A DNA stretch of 64,000 bases from Qipengyuania sp. ABI-127-1 (GTDB lineage Bacteria > Pseudomonadota > Alphaproteobacteria > Sphingomonadales > Sphingomonadaceae): NCBI GenBank assembly GCA_022953095.1, contig JALJCR010000003.1, positions 186,001 to 250,000 on the forward strand. The letters are read 5' to 3'. A model generated the notes under the pieces. It saw only the letters and a list, made by a program, of their open reading frames with translations. It had not been told where the DNA came from and did no database searches. Positions 1 to 9,268 of this stretch are shown here, piece by piece (position 1 is the first letter of the stretch; every line of letters starts with the position of its first letter). The translations under genes were made by a program, and so were the position numbers.

Positions 1-239
1 TGCGCCGCGAGCGATGTCTTGAATGTCGAACACATTGGAAAACGTTCATCGCCGCGATATGCGACATGGGCGTGACGTGCCGGAGTATGGAACGCGACGC
101 CAAGCCGCCCTCCCAATGCGCGCTCCAGGATACGAAACGTCGCTAAGAAGCGCCCGTCCGTGCTCCGGTCGAGAGGCACGCAGGCCATGCCCGCCAGAGC
201 TGCTGCGCCTGCAATCATGCTGCGCCGGTCGAGCGTCAT
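1..239 (-). CDS. Class A beta-lactamase, N-terminal part (cut by window edge)
   Basis: The frame stays open from the ATG at 239 down to base 1, giving about 79 residues. The N-terminus carries a twin-arginine-like start (RRS) followed by an Ala-rich segment, which suggests export. Near the cut end is PMCSTFK, the SxxK active-site motif of class A serine beta-lactamases, preceded by the typical [18 protein letters not shown] stretch. These enzymes hydrolyse beta-lactams in the periplasm. The ATG overlaps the pheA stop as ATGA, so the gene is probably translated from the pheA message. The SDN and KTG motifs lie outside the window, so activity cannot be judged. Confidence 0.8.
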   Translation of the reverse strand, partial: MTLDRRSMIAGAAALAGMACVPLDRSTDGRFLATFRILERALGGRLGVAFHTPARHAHVAYRGDERFPMCSTFKTSLAA

Positions 240-1129
240 CCGCGCTTCCGTGCCTGGGCATAGCTGCCTAGCAGGCGGACCTCGTTCGTCTGGAAGGCGA
301 GTTCCTCCAGCGCGGCATCCACGCGCGGATCGCCCGGGGCACCTTCGATATCGGCAAAGAACTGCGTTGCCGCGAAGCTCGCGCCCTTTTGATAGCTTTC
401 CAGCTTGGTCATGTTGACCCCATTGGTCGCGAAGCAGCCTAACGCCTTGTAAAGGGCGGCGGGGATATTCTTCACTTCGAAAATGAACGTGGTCATCGCC
501 AGTGCGCCTTCGAGCGCCATGGGATCGCGCGCCTCCTTCGCCAGCACAACGAATCGCGTCGTATTGTCATGCGCGTCCTCGACTTCGCGCTCGATAATGT
601 CGAGACCGTACAGATCTGCCGCCAGCGCCGGGGCGATGGCTGCGACATCCCGCCTGCCACTCTCCGCAACGAAGGCCGCCGCGCCCGCTGTATCGGCATG
701 GCTGAGTCCGATGATCCCGCGTTCGGACAGGAATTTGTGCGACTGACCGAGCGCTTGCGGATGGCTGTAGGCGGCCTCGAACGGACCCGGACCGAGCGCA
801 ATCAGGCAGTGCGTGATGCGCATGAAATGTTCGGCCACGATGGCCAGACCGCTGCCGGGAAGCAGGAAGTGGATATCGGCCACGCGGCCATGCTGGCTGT
901 TCTCGATCGGGATCATCGCGCAGCCTGCCGCACCGCTTTCGACCGCTTCGAGCGCATCTTCGAAGCTGAAGCACGGCAAAGGCAGCGCATCGGGAGCGAA
1001 CTGCATAGCCGCCTGATGCGAGTTCGAACCCGGCGCGCCGCCAAAGGCAATGGCGCGCACGGGATCTTGCGCTGCGGCGGCGCGCATCGAGTCGACGAGG
1101 GCGAGAGCGGGCTTGGCGAATTGGCGCAT
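236..1129 (-). CDS. pheA: Prephenate dehydratase
   Basis: About 297 residues. It converts prephenate to phenylpyruvate in phenylalanine synthesis. The catalytic domain comes first and contains the TRF motif (NTTRFVVL, near residue 190). A C-terminal ACT domain ([14 protein letters not shown], then ESYQ) is the usual phenylalanine-sensing site. There is no chorismate mutase domain, so this is the monofunctional form common in alphaproteobacteria. The frame is open upstream to 1231, but the ATG at 1129 ([15 protein letters not shown]) is preferred because the extra residues are only basic and Arg-rich. A beta-lactamase gene overlaps its stop codon. Confidence 0.93.
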   Translation of the reverse strand: MRQFAKPALALVDSMRAAAAQDPVRAIAFGGAPGSNSHQAAMQFAPDALPLPCFSFEDALEAVESGAAGCAMIPIENSQHGRVADIHFLLPGSGLAIVAEHFMRITHCLIALGPGPFEAAYSHPQALGQSHKFLSERGIIGLSHADTAGAAAFVAESGRRDVAAIAPALAADLYGLDIIEREVEDAHDNTTRFVVLAKEARDPMALEGALAMTTFIFEVKNIPAALYKALGCFATNGVNMTKLESYQKGASFAATQFFADIEGAPGDPRVDAALEELAFQTNEVRLLGSYAQARKRG

Positions 1130-1265
1130 GGTCCGAGCGGCGTTACGGATGCGTTGTGGTCGCATCAAGCGGTATTGCGCCCTGCGCACTTGCGCAAGGC
1201 GTGCACGCGCACTAGAGCGGCGCGCAACCATCAGACCAACCGATTTTTCGCCGGGTATTTACGCA

Positions 1266-1973
1266 ATGGACGATCGCTTCAACACCGCCGCTGGCTGGGT
1301 TCTCTTCGCGGGCATCATTGCCCTTGGTGGTTCCATAGTTTCGGGGATGTATTTCCACGCCGACGATGGCGGGCTGCCGGAGGGTGTGGAACCCGGGTAT
1401 TTCATCGAAGGCGAGGAAAGCGAAGGCGGCGCCGATGCGGGACCCGACCTGGGCACTTTGCTGGCCAATGCGGATGCCGCCGCTGGCGAGCGCGTTTTCG
1501 CCAAGTGCACGGCCTGCCACACGATCGATCAGGGCGGGGCCAACGGTATCGGTCCCAATCTTTATGGCGTCATGGGCAAGGCGATTGCCGGCGGCGCGGC
1601 CGGTTTCGCCTACAGCTCGGCGCTCAGCGAAAAGGGTGGCCAGTGGACATGGGAAAACATGGATGCCTGGCTGACGAGCCCGCGGGGCTTTGCCAACGGC
1701 ACGAAGATGAGCTTTGCGGGCCTCAGTAAACCTGAAGACCGGGCCAATGTCATGGAGTTCATGGCAACTTACGGGGGGGCACCGGCCAAGCCCGAGCCCG
1801 CCGCTCCTGAAGAAGAGGTTGCCGAAGGCGAGGATGCGCCGGGCGCCGGTCCCGGTCCGGTCGAAGGCGCCGAAGTGGGCGCCGCGGAAGCTGCTGGCGG
1901 GATGAGCGCCGACCAGCCGGTTGCTGCCGACAACGCCGCGATCGACAATGAAGGCGCAACCAAGGTCGACTGA
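1266..1973 (+). CDS. Membrane-anchored class I cytochrome c (CycM / c552 type)
   Basis: 235 residues. An uncleaved N-terminal membrane anchor (about residues 10-28) is followed by a short linker and one haem c domain. The haem site is CTACH at residues 81-85, and Met148 in GTKMSF is the likely distal ligand. The domain resembles mitochondrial and CycM cytochromes that carry electrons to aa3 oxidase. The last 60 or so residues are an unusual Pro/Ala/Glu/Gly-rich acidic tail. The ATG at 1266 is chosen because it begins right before the membrane anchor; the frame upstream reads through the pheA promoter region. It is divergent from pheA and ends just before a strong hairpin. Confidence 0.88.
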   Translation: MDDRFNTAAGWVLFAGIIALGGSIVSGMYFHADDGGLPEGVEPGYFIEGEESEGGADAGPDLGTLLANADAAAGERVFAKCTACHTIDQGGANGIGPNLYGVMGKAIAGGAAGFAYSSALSEKGGQWTWENMDAWLTSPRGFANGTKMSFAGLSKPEDRANVMEFMATYGGAPAKPEPAAPEEEVAEGEDAPGAGPGPVEGAEVGAAEAAGGMSADQPVAADNAAIDNEGATKVD

Positions 1974-2000
1974 CCCCGGTTTCGCTATCGATCAATTTCG

Positions 2001-2026
2001 AAACCCCGCCCATGGCGGGGTTTTTT
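2001..2026 (+). terminator. Rho-independent terminator after the cytochrome c gene
   Basis: Arms AAACCCCGC (2001-2009) and GCGGGGTTT (2015-2023) surround a 5-base loop, with a run of T to 2026. It sits between convergent genes, and the A tract on the left side could also make it work for rlmE from the other strand. Confidence 0.85.
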
Positions 2027-2037
2027 GTGCCCTGCGC

Positions 2038-2703
2038 CTATGCGCCGCCCTTGAAGCCTTGCGCGATGACGTACCATTCGCTCGAACCCTTACGGCTGGC
2101 GGGCGGTTTGGCGTGCTTAACCGTCTTGAAATGCTGTTTGAGCAGTTTGAGCATTTCGTTGTCTGTCCCTCCGGCGAGCACCTTCGCCAGATAGGTTCCG
2201 CCGGGTGCCAGATTCTCGATCGCGAACCAGGCCCCCGCCTCTACCAGCCCCATGGTACGCAAGTGGTCGGTCTGCTTGTGGCCCACGGTATTGGCAGCCA
2301 TATCGCTCATGACCAGGTCGGCCTTCCCACCCAGCGCGTCTTCCAGCACTGCGGGGGCCTCATCGTCCATGAAATCCATCTGGAAAATGGTCACGCCTTC
2401 GATGGGCTCGACTTCGAGCAGGTCGATACCCACCACATGGGCTTTGGGCTTCAGCTTGCGCACCACCTGGCTCCACCCACCCGGCGCGATGCCGAGATCG
2501 ACGACGCGCGTGACACCTTTGAGCAGGCCGAACTTCTCGTCCAGCTCGATCAGCTTGTAGGCGGCGCGGCTGCGATACCCTTCGGCTTTGGCCTGTTTCA
2601 CGTAAGGATCGTTGAGCTGGCGTTGCAGCCAGCGGGTCGAGCTCGCGGTGCGTTTCTTCGCGGTACGGACGCGCGTGTCGCGGTCTTTGCCTGAGCGTGC
2701 CAT
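2038..2703 (-). CDS. rlmE: 23S rRNA (uridine-2'-O)-methyltransferase RlmE/FtsJ
   Basis: 221 residues. It methylates the 2'-OH of U2552 in 23S rRNA during late 50S assembly. The Rossmann SAM site is visible (VVDLGIAPGGWSQV), and the K-D-K-E tetrad typical of FtsJ enzymes can be placed at AAYKL, MSDMA, YLAKVL and SSEWY. The N-terminus is basic (MARSGKDRDTRVRTAKKRT). The ATG at 2703 is preferred over a longer frame to 2793, which would run back through two hairpins. It lies downstream of the Ppx/GppA gene on the same strand, about 108 bases away. Confidence 0.93.
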   Translation of the reverse strand: MARSGKDRDTRVRTAKKRTASSTRWLQRQLNDPYVKQAKAEGYRSRAAYKLIELDEKFGLLKGVTRVVDLGIAPGGWSQVVRKLKPKAHVVGIDLLEVEPIEGVTIFQMDFMDDEAPAVLEDALGGKADLVMSDMAANTVGHKQTDHLRTMGLVEAGAWFAIENLAPGGTYLAKVLAGGTDNEMLKLLKQHFKTVKHAKPPASRKGSSEWYVIAQGFKGGA

Positions 2704-2728
2704 TATGATTGGGTCCTTGCTTGGTACA

Positions 2729-2748
2729 CCTTCGACCTCCGTCGAAGG
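2729..2748 (-). other. Perfect hairpin in the rlmE 5' leader
   Basis: Arms CCTTCGAC (2729-2736) and GTCGAAGG (2741-2748) enclose a 4-base loop. On the minus-strand transcript the loop reads GGAG. It lies 25 bases upstream of the rlmE start and 19 bases after the ppx terminator hairpin, whose loop reads CTCC and is therefore complementary. Confidence 0.5.
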
Positions 2749-2767
2749 CTTGCTGGAACAGCCGAAA

Positions 2768-2789
2768 GGGAAGCGCGGAGGCGCTTCCC
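2768..2789 (-). terminator. Terminator-like hairpin after the ppx gene
   Basis: Arms GGGAAGCGC (2768-2776) and GCGCTTCCC (2781-2789) enclose a 4-base loop. On the minus strand the stem is followed by only three T residues, so termination may be partial and allow read-through into rlmE. Confidence 0.55.
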
Positions 2790-2811
2790 GCACGCATCAA
2801 ACACACCGAAA

Positions 2812-4029
2812 TCAAACATCCTGCTCTCGCATTCGCTGGACCGCAGCGCGGCTGCGCTCGCCTTCCGCGTCGGCGGCGATCAGGCTGCGCAATATGCCTT
2901 CGCGAATGCCGCGATCGGCCACGCCAAGCTGTTCGGCGGGCCAGATGTCGAGGATCGATTCGAGAATAGCACAGCCGGCAATAACGAGATTCGCCCGATC
3001 GTCGCCGATGCAGGGCAAGCGTTTTCGTTCCGGTGCGCTCATGCGCGAGAGCCTGGTCGAAATGTCGCGCATCGCCAGCGAGGGCACGATCAAGCCATCG
3101 ACCGCGCGCCGATCATATTGGGGCAGCTCCAGATGCAGGCTGGCCAGCGTCGTCACGGTTCCGCTGGTGCCGAGCAGCCGGATCGGATCGGGCGCGCAGG
3201 TATGCTCGCGGATCCGTTCGGCGAATTCGGCGAAGCTGCGTCCGACCGTGCGGCGCATCTGGACATAACGATCGAGCCGAGCGTCCTCGCTTTCGTCTGT
3301 CCCATCGACCATGTCGGTGAGGGAGACCACGCCCCAGGGAACGCTCAGCCAATCGAGAATGCGCGGGACTTTTTCACCCGGCTGCACCAGCACGAGTTCG
3401 GTGGAGCCGCCGCCAATATCGAAAATGATCGCCGGGCCGTTGCCTTCCTCCAGCAAGACATGACAGCCAAGCACGGCAAGCCGTGCCTCTTCCTGAGCGG
3501 AAATGATGTCGAGCATGATGCCGGTTTCGCGTTGCACCCGCTCGATGAAGGCTTCGCCGTTGGAGGCACGGCGGCATGCTTCCGTGGCGACCGACCGGGC
3601 AAGCCGAACATTGCGGCGGCGGAGTTTCTCCGCGCAGACATGCAGCGCCGCCACTGTGCGTTCCATCGCCTCGTCGGACAGTTTGCCACTGGCCGCGAGT
3701 CCCTCGCCCAAGCGAACGACGCGGCTGAACGCATCGATCACGGTAAAATTCTCGCCCGATGGCCGGGCTATCAGCAGGCGGCAGTTATTGGTGCCCAGAT
3801 CGAGTGCCGCATAGGCCTGTCGGCGCGGCGGATGGCCGGAATGTGGGCCGGGCTGACCGTTCGGCCGGGGAACGATTGCGCTGTCGCGATGCGGCGCATT
3901 ACGTTTGCCGCCACGCTTCGTTTCGGGCCGGGAAGGGCGTTTGTAGCGGAAATCGGCTACCTTGCCGGACTTGCCGCCCCGTTGTGTCCCGCGCCCCCTT
4001 TTCGTGTCCGGCGGAGTATGGTCCGCCAT
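2812..4029 (-). CDS. Exopolyphosphatase / pppGpp phosphohydrolase family protein (Ppx/GppA)
   Basis: 405 residues. The ASKHA-fold phosphatase core begins near residue 75 with AALDLGTNNCRLLIA (first phosphate loop), and the second loop IIFDIGGGSTELVLV is well preserved. EACRRASNG and GTSGTVTTLASL are further family motifs. The first 70 or so residues are basic, rich in Arg, Lys and Pro, and likely disordered. The family hydrolyses polyphosphate or pppGpp; which one cannot be decided from sequence. The ATG at 4029 (MADHTPPDTKRG) is preferred over 4071. A neighbouring rlmE on the same strand is a common arrangement in alphaproteobacteria. Confidence 0.9.
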   Translation of the reverse strand: MADHTPPDTKRGRGTQRGGKSGKVADFRYKRPSRPETKRGGKRNAPHRDSAIVPRPNGQPGPHSGHPPRRQAYAALDLGTNNCRLLIARPSGENFTVIDAFSRVVRLGEGLAASGKLSDEAMERTVAALHVCAEKLRRRNVRLARSVATEACRRASNGEAFIERVQRETGIMLDIISAQEEARLAVLGCHVLLEEGNGPAIIFDIGGGSTELVLVQPGEKVPRILDWLSVPWGVVSLTDMVDGTDESEDARLDRYVQMRRTVGRSFAEFAERIREHTCAPDPIRLLGTSGTVTTLASLHLELPQYDRRAVDGLIVPSLAMRDISTRLSRMSAPERKRLPCIGDDRANLVIAGCAILESILDIWPAEQLGVADRGIREGILRSLIAADAEGERSRAAVQRMREQDV

Positions 4030-4216
4030 AGTCGGAGCTTTCTTATTCCTCCCGCGCAAACCACCGTGCACGGGGACTTGGCGGCGATGCTAGCGGCGAA
4101 GCGGGGGCGGGGCAAGTGCGCGCGCAACGCACGGGGTTGACCTCGCGCGGCGGCGAAACTAGATGCGCGGCCTCTTCCGGAGCGGTAAAGCGATTCCCGC
4201 CCGCCCGGACGGCTGA

Positions 4217-4290
4217 TGCCCCGTCGTCTAATGGTAAGACTACGGACTCTGACTCCGTCAATTGAGGTTCGAATCCTCACGGGGCATCCA
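4217..4290 (+). tRNA. tRNA-Gln (anticodon CTG)
   Basis: Acceptor arms TGCCCCG (4217-4223) and CGGGGCA (4280-4286) pair fully. The D arm is GTCTAATGGTAAGAC, the anticodon stem is ACGGA/TCCGT with loop CTCTGAC (anticodon CTG), and the T arm contains GGTTCGAATCC. The discriminator is T and CCA is encoded. It lies on the plus strand between the ppx promoter region and the acyl-CoA dehydrogenase gene. Confidence 0.97.
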
Positions 4291-4340
4291 ATTTTCTTAT
4301 CCCGTTGCCAAACCTTCTCCTGCGCGCCAAAAAGGTTGCA

Positions 4341-5507
4341 ATGGGAGACGGACATTTGAACGAGACCTTTCCGGAAATCCGCGACGCGGTGCGGCGGCTG
4401 TGCGCCAAATTCCCTGGCGAATACTGGCAGCGGCTCGATCGCGAGCGGGCCTATCCGACCGAATTCGTGACTGCGCTGACCGAAGCCGGTTTCCTGTCCG
4501 TTCTGATTCCCGAGGAATATGACGGGTCGGGCCTGGGGCTCGAGGCGGCATGCGCTGTTCTGGAGGAAATCCATCGTTCGGGTTCGAACGGCGGGGCATG
4601 CCATGCGCAGATGTACACCATGGGCACGTTGCTGAAGCACGGGTCGGAAGAGCAAAAGCGCGAATATCTGCCCAAGATCGCCAGCGGCGAGCTGCGCTTG
4701 CAGGCCTTTGGCGTCACCGAACCGGGGGCAGGGACCGACACCACGCGCATTTCGACTTTCGCGAAGGATGCGGGCGATCACTATGTGGTCAACGGCCAGA
4801 AGATCTGGATCAGCCGAGCCGAGCATTCGGACCTCATGGTTCTGCTGTGCCGCACGACCCCGCGCGAGGAATGCGCCAAACCGTCCGACGGAATGAGCGT
4901 GCTGCTGGTCGACATGCGCGAGGCCGTCGGCAACGGGCTGACCGTGCGGCCCGTGCGCACCATGCTCAACCATGCGACGACCGAACTGTTCTTCGACGAT
5001 CTGCGTGTTCCGAAATCGGCCTTGATCGGCGAGGAGGGCAAGGGTTTTCGCTACATCCTCTCGGGCATGAATGCGGAGCGTATCCTGATCGCTAGCGAGT
5101 GCATCGGCGACGGGCGTTTCTTCATCGACAAGGCGAGCGCCTATGCGAAGGAGCGGAACGTCTTCGGCCGCTCGATCGGCGAGAATCAGGGCGTCCAGTT
5201 TCCGATTGCCCGCGCCTATGTTCAATTGTCTGCCGCAGCCGAAATGGTGACCAAGGCGGCCCGCATGTTCGATGCGGGCGAGACGGCCGGGACCGAGGCG
5301 AACATGGCCAAGATGCTGGCGAGCGAGGCGAGCTGGTTTGCCGCCGACATGTGTATCCAGACGCATGGCGGTTTCGGGTTCGCCGAAGAATACGATGTCG
5401 AGCGCAAGTTCCGCGAAACCCGGCTCTACCAGGTCGCGCCGATCAGCACGAATCTGATCCTGAGCCATGTGGCGACGCATGTGCTGGACCTGCCCAAGAG
5501 CTTCTAA
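4341..5507 (+). CDS. Acyl-CoA dehydrogenase
   Basis: 388 residues, the usual length. It is an FAD enzyme that oxidises acyl-CoA to 2-enoyl-CoA. Recognisable blocks are the N-terminal helical domain, the substrate and FAD region FGVTEPGAGTDTTRIST, WISRAEHSDL, and the C-terminal QTHGGFGFAEEYDVERKFRETRLYQVAP, which carries the signature near the end of the fold. The start at 4341 (MGDGHLNETFPE) is preferred; the frame extends to 4305, next to the tRNA end. It heads a cluster with a CoA transferase/racemase, an aldehyde dehydrogenase and a MaoC hydratase, which suggests branched-chain or medium-chain acyl-CoA breakdown. The exact substrate is unknown. Confidence 0.92.
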   Translation: MGDGHLNETFPEIRDAVRRLCAKFPGEYWQRLDRERAYPTEFVTALTEAGFLSVLIPEEYDGSGLGLEAACAVLEEIHRSGSNGGACHAQMYTMGTLLKHGSEEQKREYLPKIASGELRLQAFGVTEPGAGTDTTRISTFAKDAGDHYVVNGQKIWISRAEHSDLMVLLCRTTPREECAKPSDGMSVLLVDMREAVGNGLTVRPVRTMLNHATTELFFDDLRVPKSALIGEEGKGFRYILSGMNAERILIASECIGDGRFFIDKASAYAKERNVFGRSIGENQGVQFPIARAYVQLSAAAEMVTKAARMFDAGETAGTEANMAKMLASEASWFAADMCIQTHGGFGFAEEYDVERKFRETRLYQVAPISTNLILSHVATHVLDLPKSF

Positions 5508-5534
5508 AACACCGAAATCACCGAGGAGAGAGAA

Positions 5535-6614
5535 ATGTCGAGCAACGGTCCGCTGACCGGCCTCAAGGTCGTCGAATTCCAGGGCATCGGCCCGGGGCCG
5601 CACGTGGCGATGATGCTTGCCGATATGGGCGCCGAAGTGGTGCGGATCGAACGCGCGGGACATCAGCCGATGAATCCGGTGGTCGAACGCGCCCGGCATC
5701 GTGTCGCGGTCGACCTCAAGAGCGAGGAAGGGCATAGCTTCGTCAAGACGGCGCTCAAACATGCCGACGTGCTGGTTGAGGGCTTCCGGCCGGGTGTGAT
5801 GGAGCGCCTCGGCCTCGGCCCGGACGAGATGCTCGAAGCCAATCCGCAGCTCGTCTATGCGCGCATGACCGGCTGGGGGCAGGACGGCCCGCTGGCGCAG
5901 GCTGCGGGGCACGACCTCAATTATATCGCGATCACCGGCGCGCTCGACGCTATCGGCAAGCGCGGCGAACTGCCGGTGCCGCCGCAGAATCTCGTCGGCG
6001 ATTTCGGTGGGGGCTCGATGTATTGCGCCATGGGCATACTCGCCGCGCTGTTCGAGCGCGAGCGGAGCGGCAAGGGGCAGGTGGTCGATGCCGCCATCGT
6101 CGATGGCGTCACCAGCCTGATGAGCTTCTTCTACGGCCAGCCGCACAGCGCGCTGCGCACGGTCGAACGCGGTGCGGGCCTGCTTGGCGGGGCGGCGCAT
6201 TTCTATCGCTGCTACACCTGTAAGGACGGCAAGGAAGTCAGCGTCGGCGCGATCGAGCCGCAATTCTATGCCGAGCTGCTCCAGCGCGCCGGCGCGCCCG
6301 AGCATCTGCGCGAGGCGCAGATGAACCCCGCGAAGTGGGACGATTATGCCGAGGACCTCGCCGAACTCTTTGCCACCAAGACGCAGGCCGAATGGTGCGA
6401 ACTGCTCGAAGGGACCGATGCGTGCTTCTCGCCGGTCGTCCCGCTCGACCATGCAAAGGACCATCCGCACATGAAGGCACGCGGCGCCTTCGTCGAGCAC
6501 GGCGGTCGCTGGCACACCGCGCCAGCCCCGCGTTTCGACCGCACGCCGAATACCATTCGCGACAGTGCGGAAGACGGCGATCAGGTGGTGGCGCGCTGGG
6601 CGGAAGGGGGCTAA
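5535..6614 (+). CDS. CaiB/BaiF family III CoA transferase, probable alpha-methylacyl-CoA racemase
   Basis: 359 residues, preceded by a clear ribosome binding site (gaggagagaga). The N-terminal GLKVVEFQGIGPGPHVAMMLADMGAEVVRIE block is diagnostic for family III CoA transferases. AGHDLNYIAITGAL and NLVGDFGGGSM match the regions that hold the catalytic His and Asp of alpha-methylacyl-CoA racemases (as in the mycobacterial Mcr). This favours epimerisation of 2-methylacyl-CoA over CoA transfer. It lies 27 bases after the acyl-CoA dehydrogenase, so the two probably act on the same branched acyl-CoA. Confidence 0.88.
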   Translation: MSSNGPLTGLKVVEFQGIGPGPHVAMMLADMGAEVVRIERAGHQPMNPVVERARHRVAVDLKSEEGHSFVKTALKHADVLVEGFRPGVMERLGLGPDEMLEANPQLVYARMTGWGQDGPLAQAAGHDLNYIAITGALDAIGKRGELPVPPQNLVGDFGGGSMYCAMGILAALFERERSGKGQVVDAAIVDGVTSLMSFFYGQPHSALRTVERGAGLLGGAAHFYRCYTCKDGKEVSVGAIEPQFYAELLQRAGAPEHLREAQMNPAKWDDYAEDLAELFATKTQAEWCELLEGTDACFSPVVPLDHAKDHPHMKARGAFVEHGGRWHTAPAPRFDRTPNTIRDSAEDGDQVVARWAEGG

Positions 6615-6639
6615 ACGCACGCGCAAAGGAGAGATTCCC

Positions 6640-8058
6640 ATGCGCAATTGCACCAAGTTCTACATCGACGGCCAGTGGGTCGATCCGGTCGAGGAAAACA
6701 CCCAGCCGGTCGAAAACCCGGCTACCGAGGAAACCATCGGTTACATTAGCTTCGGCACGAAAGCCGATGTCGACAAGGCCGTGGCCGCTGCGCGCGGGGC
6801 GTTCGAAACCTTCAGCCAGACGAGCAAGGAAGAGCGCCTGACTCTGCTGCGCGCGATCCAGGCCGAGATCGAGAACCGCAAGGAAGAGCTTGCCACTGCG
6901 GTGAGCGACGAAATGGGTGCGCCGATGAGTCTGGCGAATGGCCCGCATGTCGGGCTGCTTGCCGGGCACTGCCAGAAGGCCATCGAAATTCTCGAGGGTT
7001 TCGAGTTCGAACGCCAGGATGGTCCGACGCTGCACGTCTGGGAGCCGGTTGGCGTGGTCGGCATGATCACCCCGTGGAACTGGCCGCTCAACCAGATCGC
7101 CTGCAAGGTCTTCCCCGCGCTGGCGACAGGCAACACCATGGTATTGAAGCCAAGCGAGATCGCGCCTTTCAACGCCTATATCTTCGCCGAGATAATTGAT
7201 GCGGCGGGCGTTCCGGCAGGCGTGTTCAACCTCGTCAATGGCGACGGGCCGGGCGTGGGCGAGGCGATTTCGGGCCATCCCGATATCGACATGGTCAGCT
7301 TCACCGGCTCGACCCGGGCGGGCATTCTCATTGCCAAGAACGCCGCCGACACGGTCAAACGCGTGGCGCAGGAACTAGGCGGCAAGAGCCCCAACATCGT
7401 GCTCGACGACAGCGTCTTCACCCAGTCGGTTGCCAAGGGCACCGTCGCGATGATGGGCAATTCGGGCCAGACCTGCACCGCGCCCAGCCGCATGCTCGTG
7501 CCGCAGGGGCGCATGGAGGAGGCCAAGGCCGCCGCCAAGGAAGCCGCGGAAGGCGTGATCCCCGGCGATCCCAAGGGCAATGCAGCGATCGGTCCGGTCG
7601 TCAGCCGTACGCAGTGGGACAAGATCCAGGGCCTGATCGAGAAGGGCATCGAGGAAGGCGCGACGCTGGTCGCGGGCGGGCCGGGCAAGCCCGAGGGTCT
7701 GGAAACCGGCCATTACGTCAAACCGACCGTCTTCGCCGATGTCGACAACGACATGACCATCGCGCGCGAGGAAATCTTCGGGCCGGTTTTGACCATCATC
7801 GGCTACGAGGATTACGACGACGCCATCCGTATCGCCAACGACACCGAATACGGCCTTGCCAGCGCGATCACGGGCGAGGATGTGGAGACCGCCCGCAAGC
7901 TGGCCAAGCGCATTCGCGCCGGCCGGGTCGCGATCAATGGCGGCTACGATCTCAACGCGGCCTTCGGCGGCTACAAGAAGTCGGGCAATGGCCGCGAATG
8001 GGGCGAGTGGGGCTTCCACGACTTCCTCGAAGTGAAAGCCGTGATGGGCCACGGCTGA
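6640..8058 (+). CDS. NAD(P)-dependent aldehyde dehydrogenase
   Basis: 472 residues. It oxidises an aldehyde to the acid. The cofactor region [32 protein letters not shown], the general base motif ELGGKSPN and the catalytic cysteine motif [13 protein letters not shown] are all intact, as is EEIFGPVL. The ATG at 6640 follows an aaaggaga ribosome binding site; the frame upstream overlaps the previous gene and has no such site. The substrate cannot be read from sequence; position suggests an aldehyde linked to the neighbouring acyl-CoA pathway. Confidence 0.92.
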   Translation: MRNCTKFYIDGQWVDPVEENTQPVENPATEETIGYISFGTKADVDKAVAAARGAFETFSQTSKEERLTLLRAIQAEIENRKEELATAVSDEMGAPMSLANGPHVGLLAGHCQKAIEILEGFEFERQDGPTLHVWEPVGVVGMITPWNWPLNQIACKVFPALATGNTMVLKPSEIAPFNAYIFAEIIDAAGVPAGVFNLVNGDGPGVGEAISGHPDIDMVSFTGSTRAGILIAKNAADTVKRVAQELGGKSPNIVLDDSVFTQSVAKGTVAMMGNSGQTCTAPSRMLVPQGRMEEAKAAAKEAAEGVIPGDPKGNAAIGPVVSRTQWDKIQGLIEKGIEEGATLVAGGPGKPEGLETGHYVKPTVFADVDNDMTIAREEIFGPVLTIIGYEDYDDAIRIANDTEYGLASAITGEDVETARKLAKRIRAGRVAINGGYDLNAAFGGYKKSGNGREWGEWGFHDFLEVKAVMGHG

Positions 8059-8513
8059 TGGCGGGCAAGCACTTCGACGAATGGCAGGTCGGCGACAAGC
8101 TGACCCATGAAATCCGGCGCACGGTGACGGAGGCGGACAATCTCTTCTTCACCGTGATGACTCACAATCCCCAGCCGCTCCACCTCGATGTGGAAGCGGC
8201 GAAGGAAAGCGAGTTCGGGCAGATCCTGGTCAATGGGACCTATACTTTCTCGCTTATGGTGGGGCTGAGCGTGGGGGACACCACGCTCGGCACGCTGGTC
8301 GCCAATCTCGGCTACGACAAGCTGGTCATGCCCAAGCCGGTGTTCATCGGCGATACGCTGCATGCAACCAGCGAGGTGATCGGATTGCGCGAAAGCAAAT
8401 CGCGCCCCGATACGGGCATCGTCACTTTCCTGCACGAGGCGGTGAACCAGCGCGGCGAAGTGGTGTGCCGCTGCGAGCGTTCGGCCCTGCTCAGAAAGAA
8501 GCCCTCGAAATAG
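8058..8513 (+). CDS. MaoC family hot-dog dehydratase
   Basis: 151 residues. The ATG overlaps the aldehyde dehydrogenase stop (TGATG), so the two are translationally coupled. The N-terminal [25 protein letters not shown] and [10 protein letters not shown] match the MaoC/R-specific enoyl-CoA hydratase fold, with the hydratase Asp/His region near residues 30-42. [14 protein letters not shown] and [10 protein letters not shown] are also typical. It probably hydrates an enoyl-CoA made by the acyl-CoA dehydrogenase; mesaconyl-CoA-type hydratases are an alternative. Confidence 0.88.
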   Translation: MAGKHFDEWQVGDKLTHEIRRTVTEADNLFFTVMTHNPQPLHLDVEAAKESEFGQILVNGTYTFSLMVGLSVGDTTLGTLVANLGYDKLVMPKPVFIGDTLHATSEVIGLRESKSRPDTGIVTFLHEAVNQRGEVVCRCERSALLRKKPSK

Positions 8514-8563
8514 GCGCGTAACCTTTCTGCTCCTCGCGCGTTTGGTGCGCTAGGGAGAGCGAC

Positions 8564-9220
8564 GTGTCGAGCAAGGAACCGGAAAGCGTCGAGGAAGTCA
8601 TCGGCGAATTGGACGAGCTCGCCTCGAAGAGCGATGCCGTGCGTATCCGCGATGTGCTCGACGATTTCGGTGGGCGTAGTTTCGGCCCCTTCCTCCTGCT
8701 TCCCGCCTTGCTCGAAATTACGCCGATCGGTGGAATTCCGGGCGTGCCGAGCTTTCTGGCCGCAATCATCGCGCTGATCGCCATGCAAATGCTGATCGGC
8801 AAGGATCATGTCTGGCTGCCCGGTTTCGTCGAACGACGCGCGATCGAATCCAAGAAGCTGCACAAGGCGGTCATGAAGCTGCGCGGCGTCGCCCGGTGGC
8901 TCGACGATCACAGCCGCGACCGTTTCCATTCGTTGACACGAGGCATATGGATCAAGGTTTCCGCGGTGGCGGTTCTCCTCTTGTGCGCTACGGTCCCTCC
9001 GCTGGAATTTCTGCCATTCGCCAGCTCTGCGCCGATGCTCGCCATCGCGGTGATCGCCCTGGCTCTGATTGTACGGGACGGGCTGGTCATGATCTGTGCC
9101 CTGTTGCTGGCAGCGGCGGCGCTCGGCGGCGGGACCTACTATTATTACACATCGGACGAAGGCGAAGGCGCGGGTGGCATGGTTCGCGCGCCATCCTGGA
9201 CCGCAGGCCACCGGGCTTGA
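8564..9220 (+). CDS. ExoD family exopolysaccharide-synthesis membrane protein
   Basis: 218 residues. After a soluble N-terminus of about 40 residues comes FGPFLLLPALLEITPIGGIPGVPSFLAAIIALIAMQMLIG, the characteristic ExoD block. Two or three further hydrophobic segments lie in the C-terminal half. ExoD proteins were linked to exopolysaccharide production and alkali tolerance in rhizobia; their molecular role is unknown. It stands alone between the MaoC gene and the DUF3604 gene. Confidence 0.85.
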   Translation: MSSKEPESVEEVIGELDELASKSDAVRIRDVLDDFGGRSFGPFLLLPALLEITPIGGIPGVPSFLAAIIALIAMQMLIGKDHVWLPGFVERRAIESKKLHKAVMKLRGVARWLDDHSRDRFHSLTRGIWIKVSAVAVLLLCATVPPLEFLPFASSAPMLAIAVIALALIVRDGLVMICALLLAAAALGGGTYYYYTSDEGEGAGGMVRAPSWTAGHRA

Positions 9221-9268
9221 CCGCTGCCTCGCTCCGCGCTCAAGATGCGTCGGGGTCGAGGGAGAGGG

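Noticed and set aside
3957..6656. Open frame of 899 residues on the minus strand
   Set aside because: It runs antisense to the tRNA-Gln, acyl-CoA dehydrogenase and CoA-transferase genes; the sequence has no family motifs and reflects high GC.
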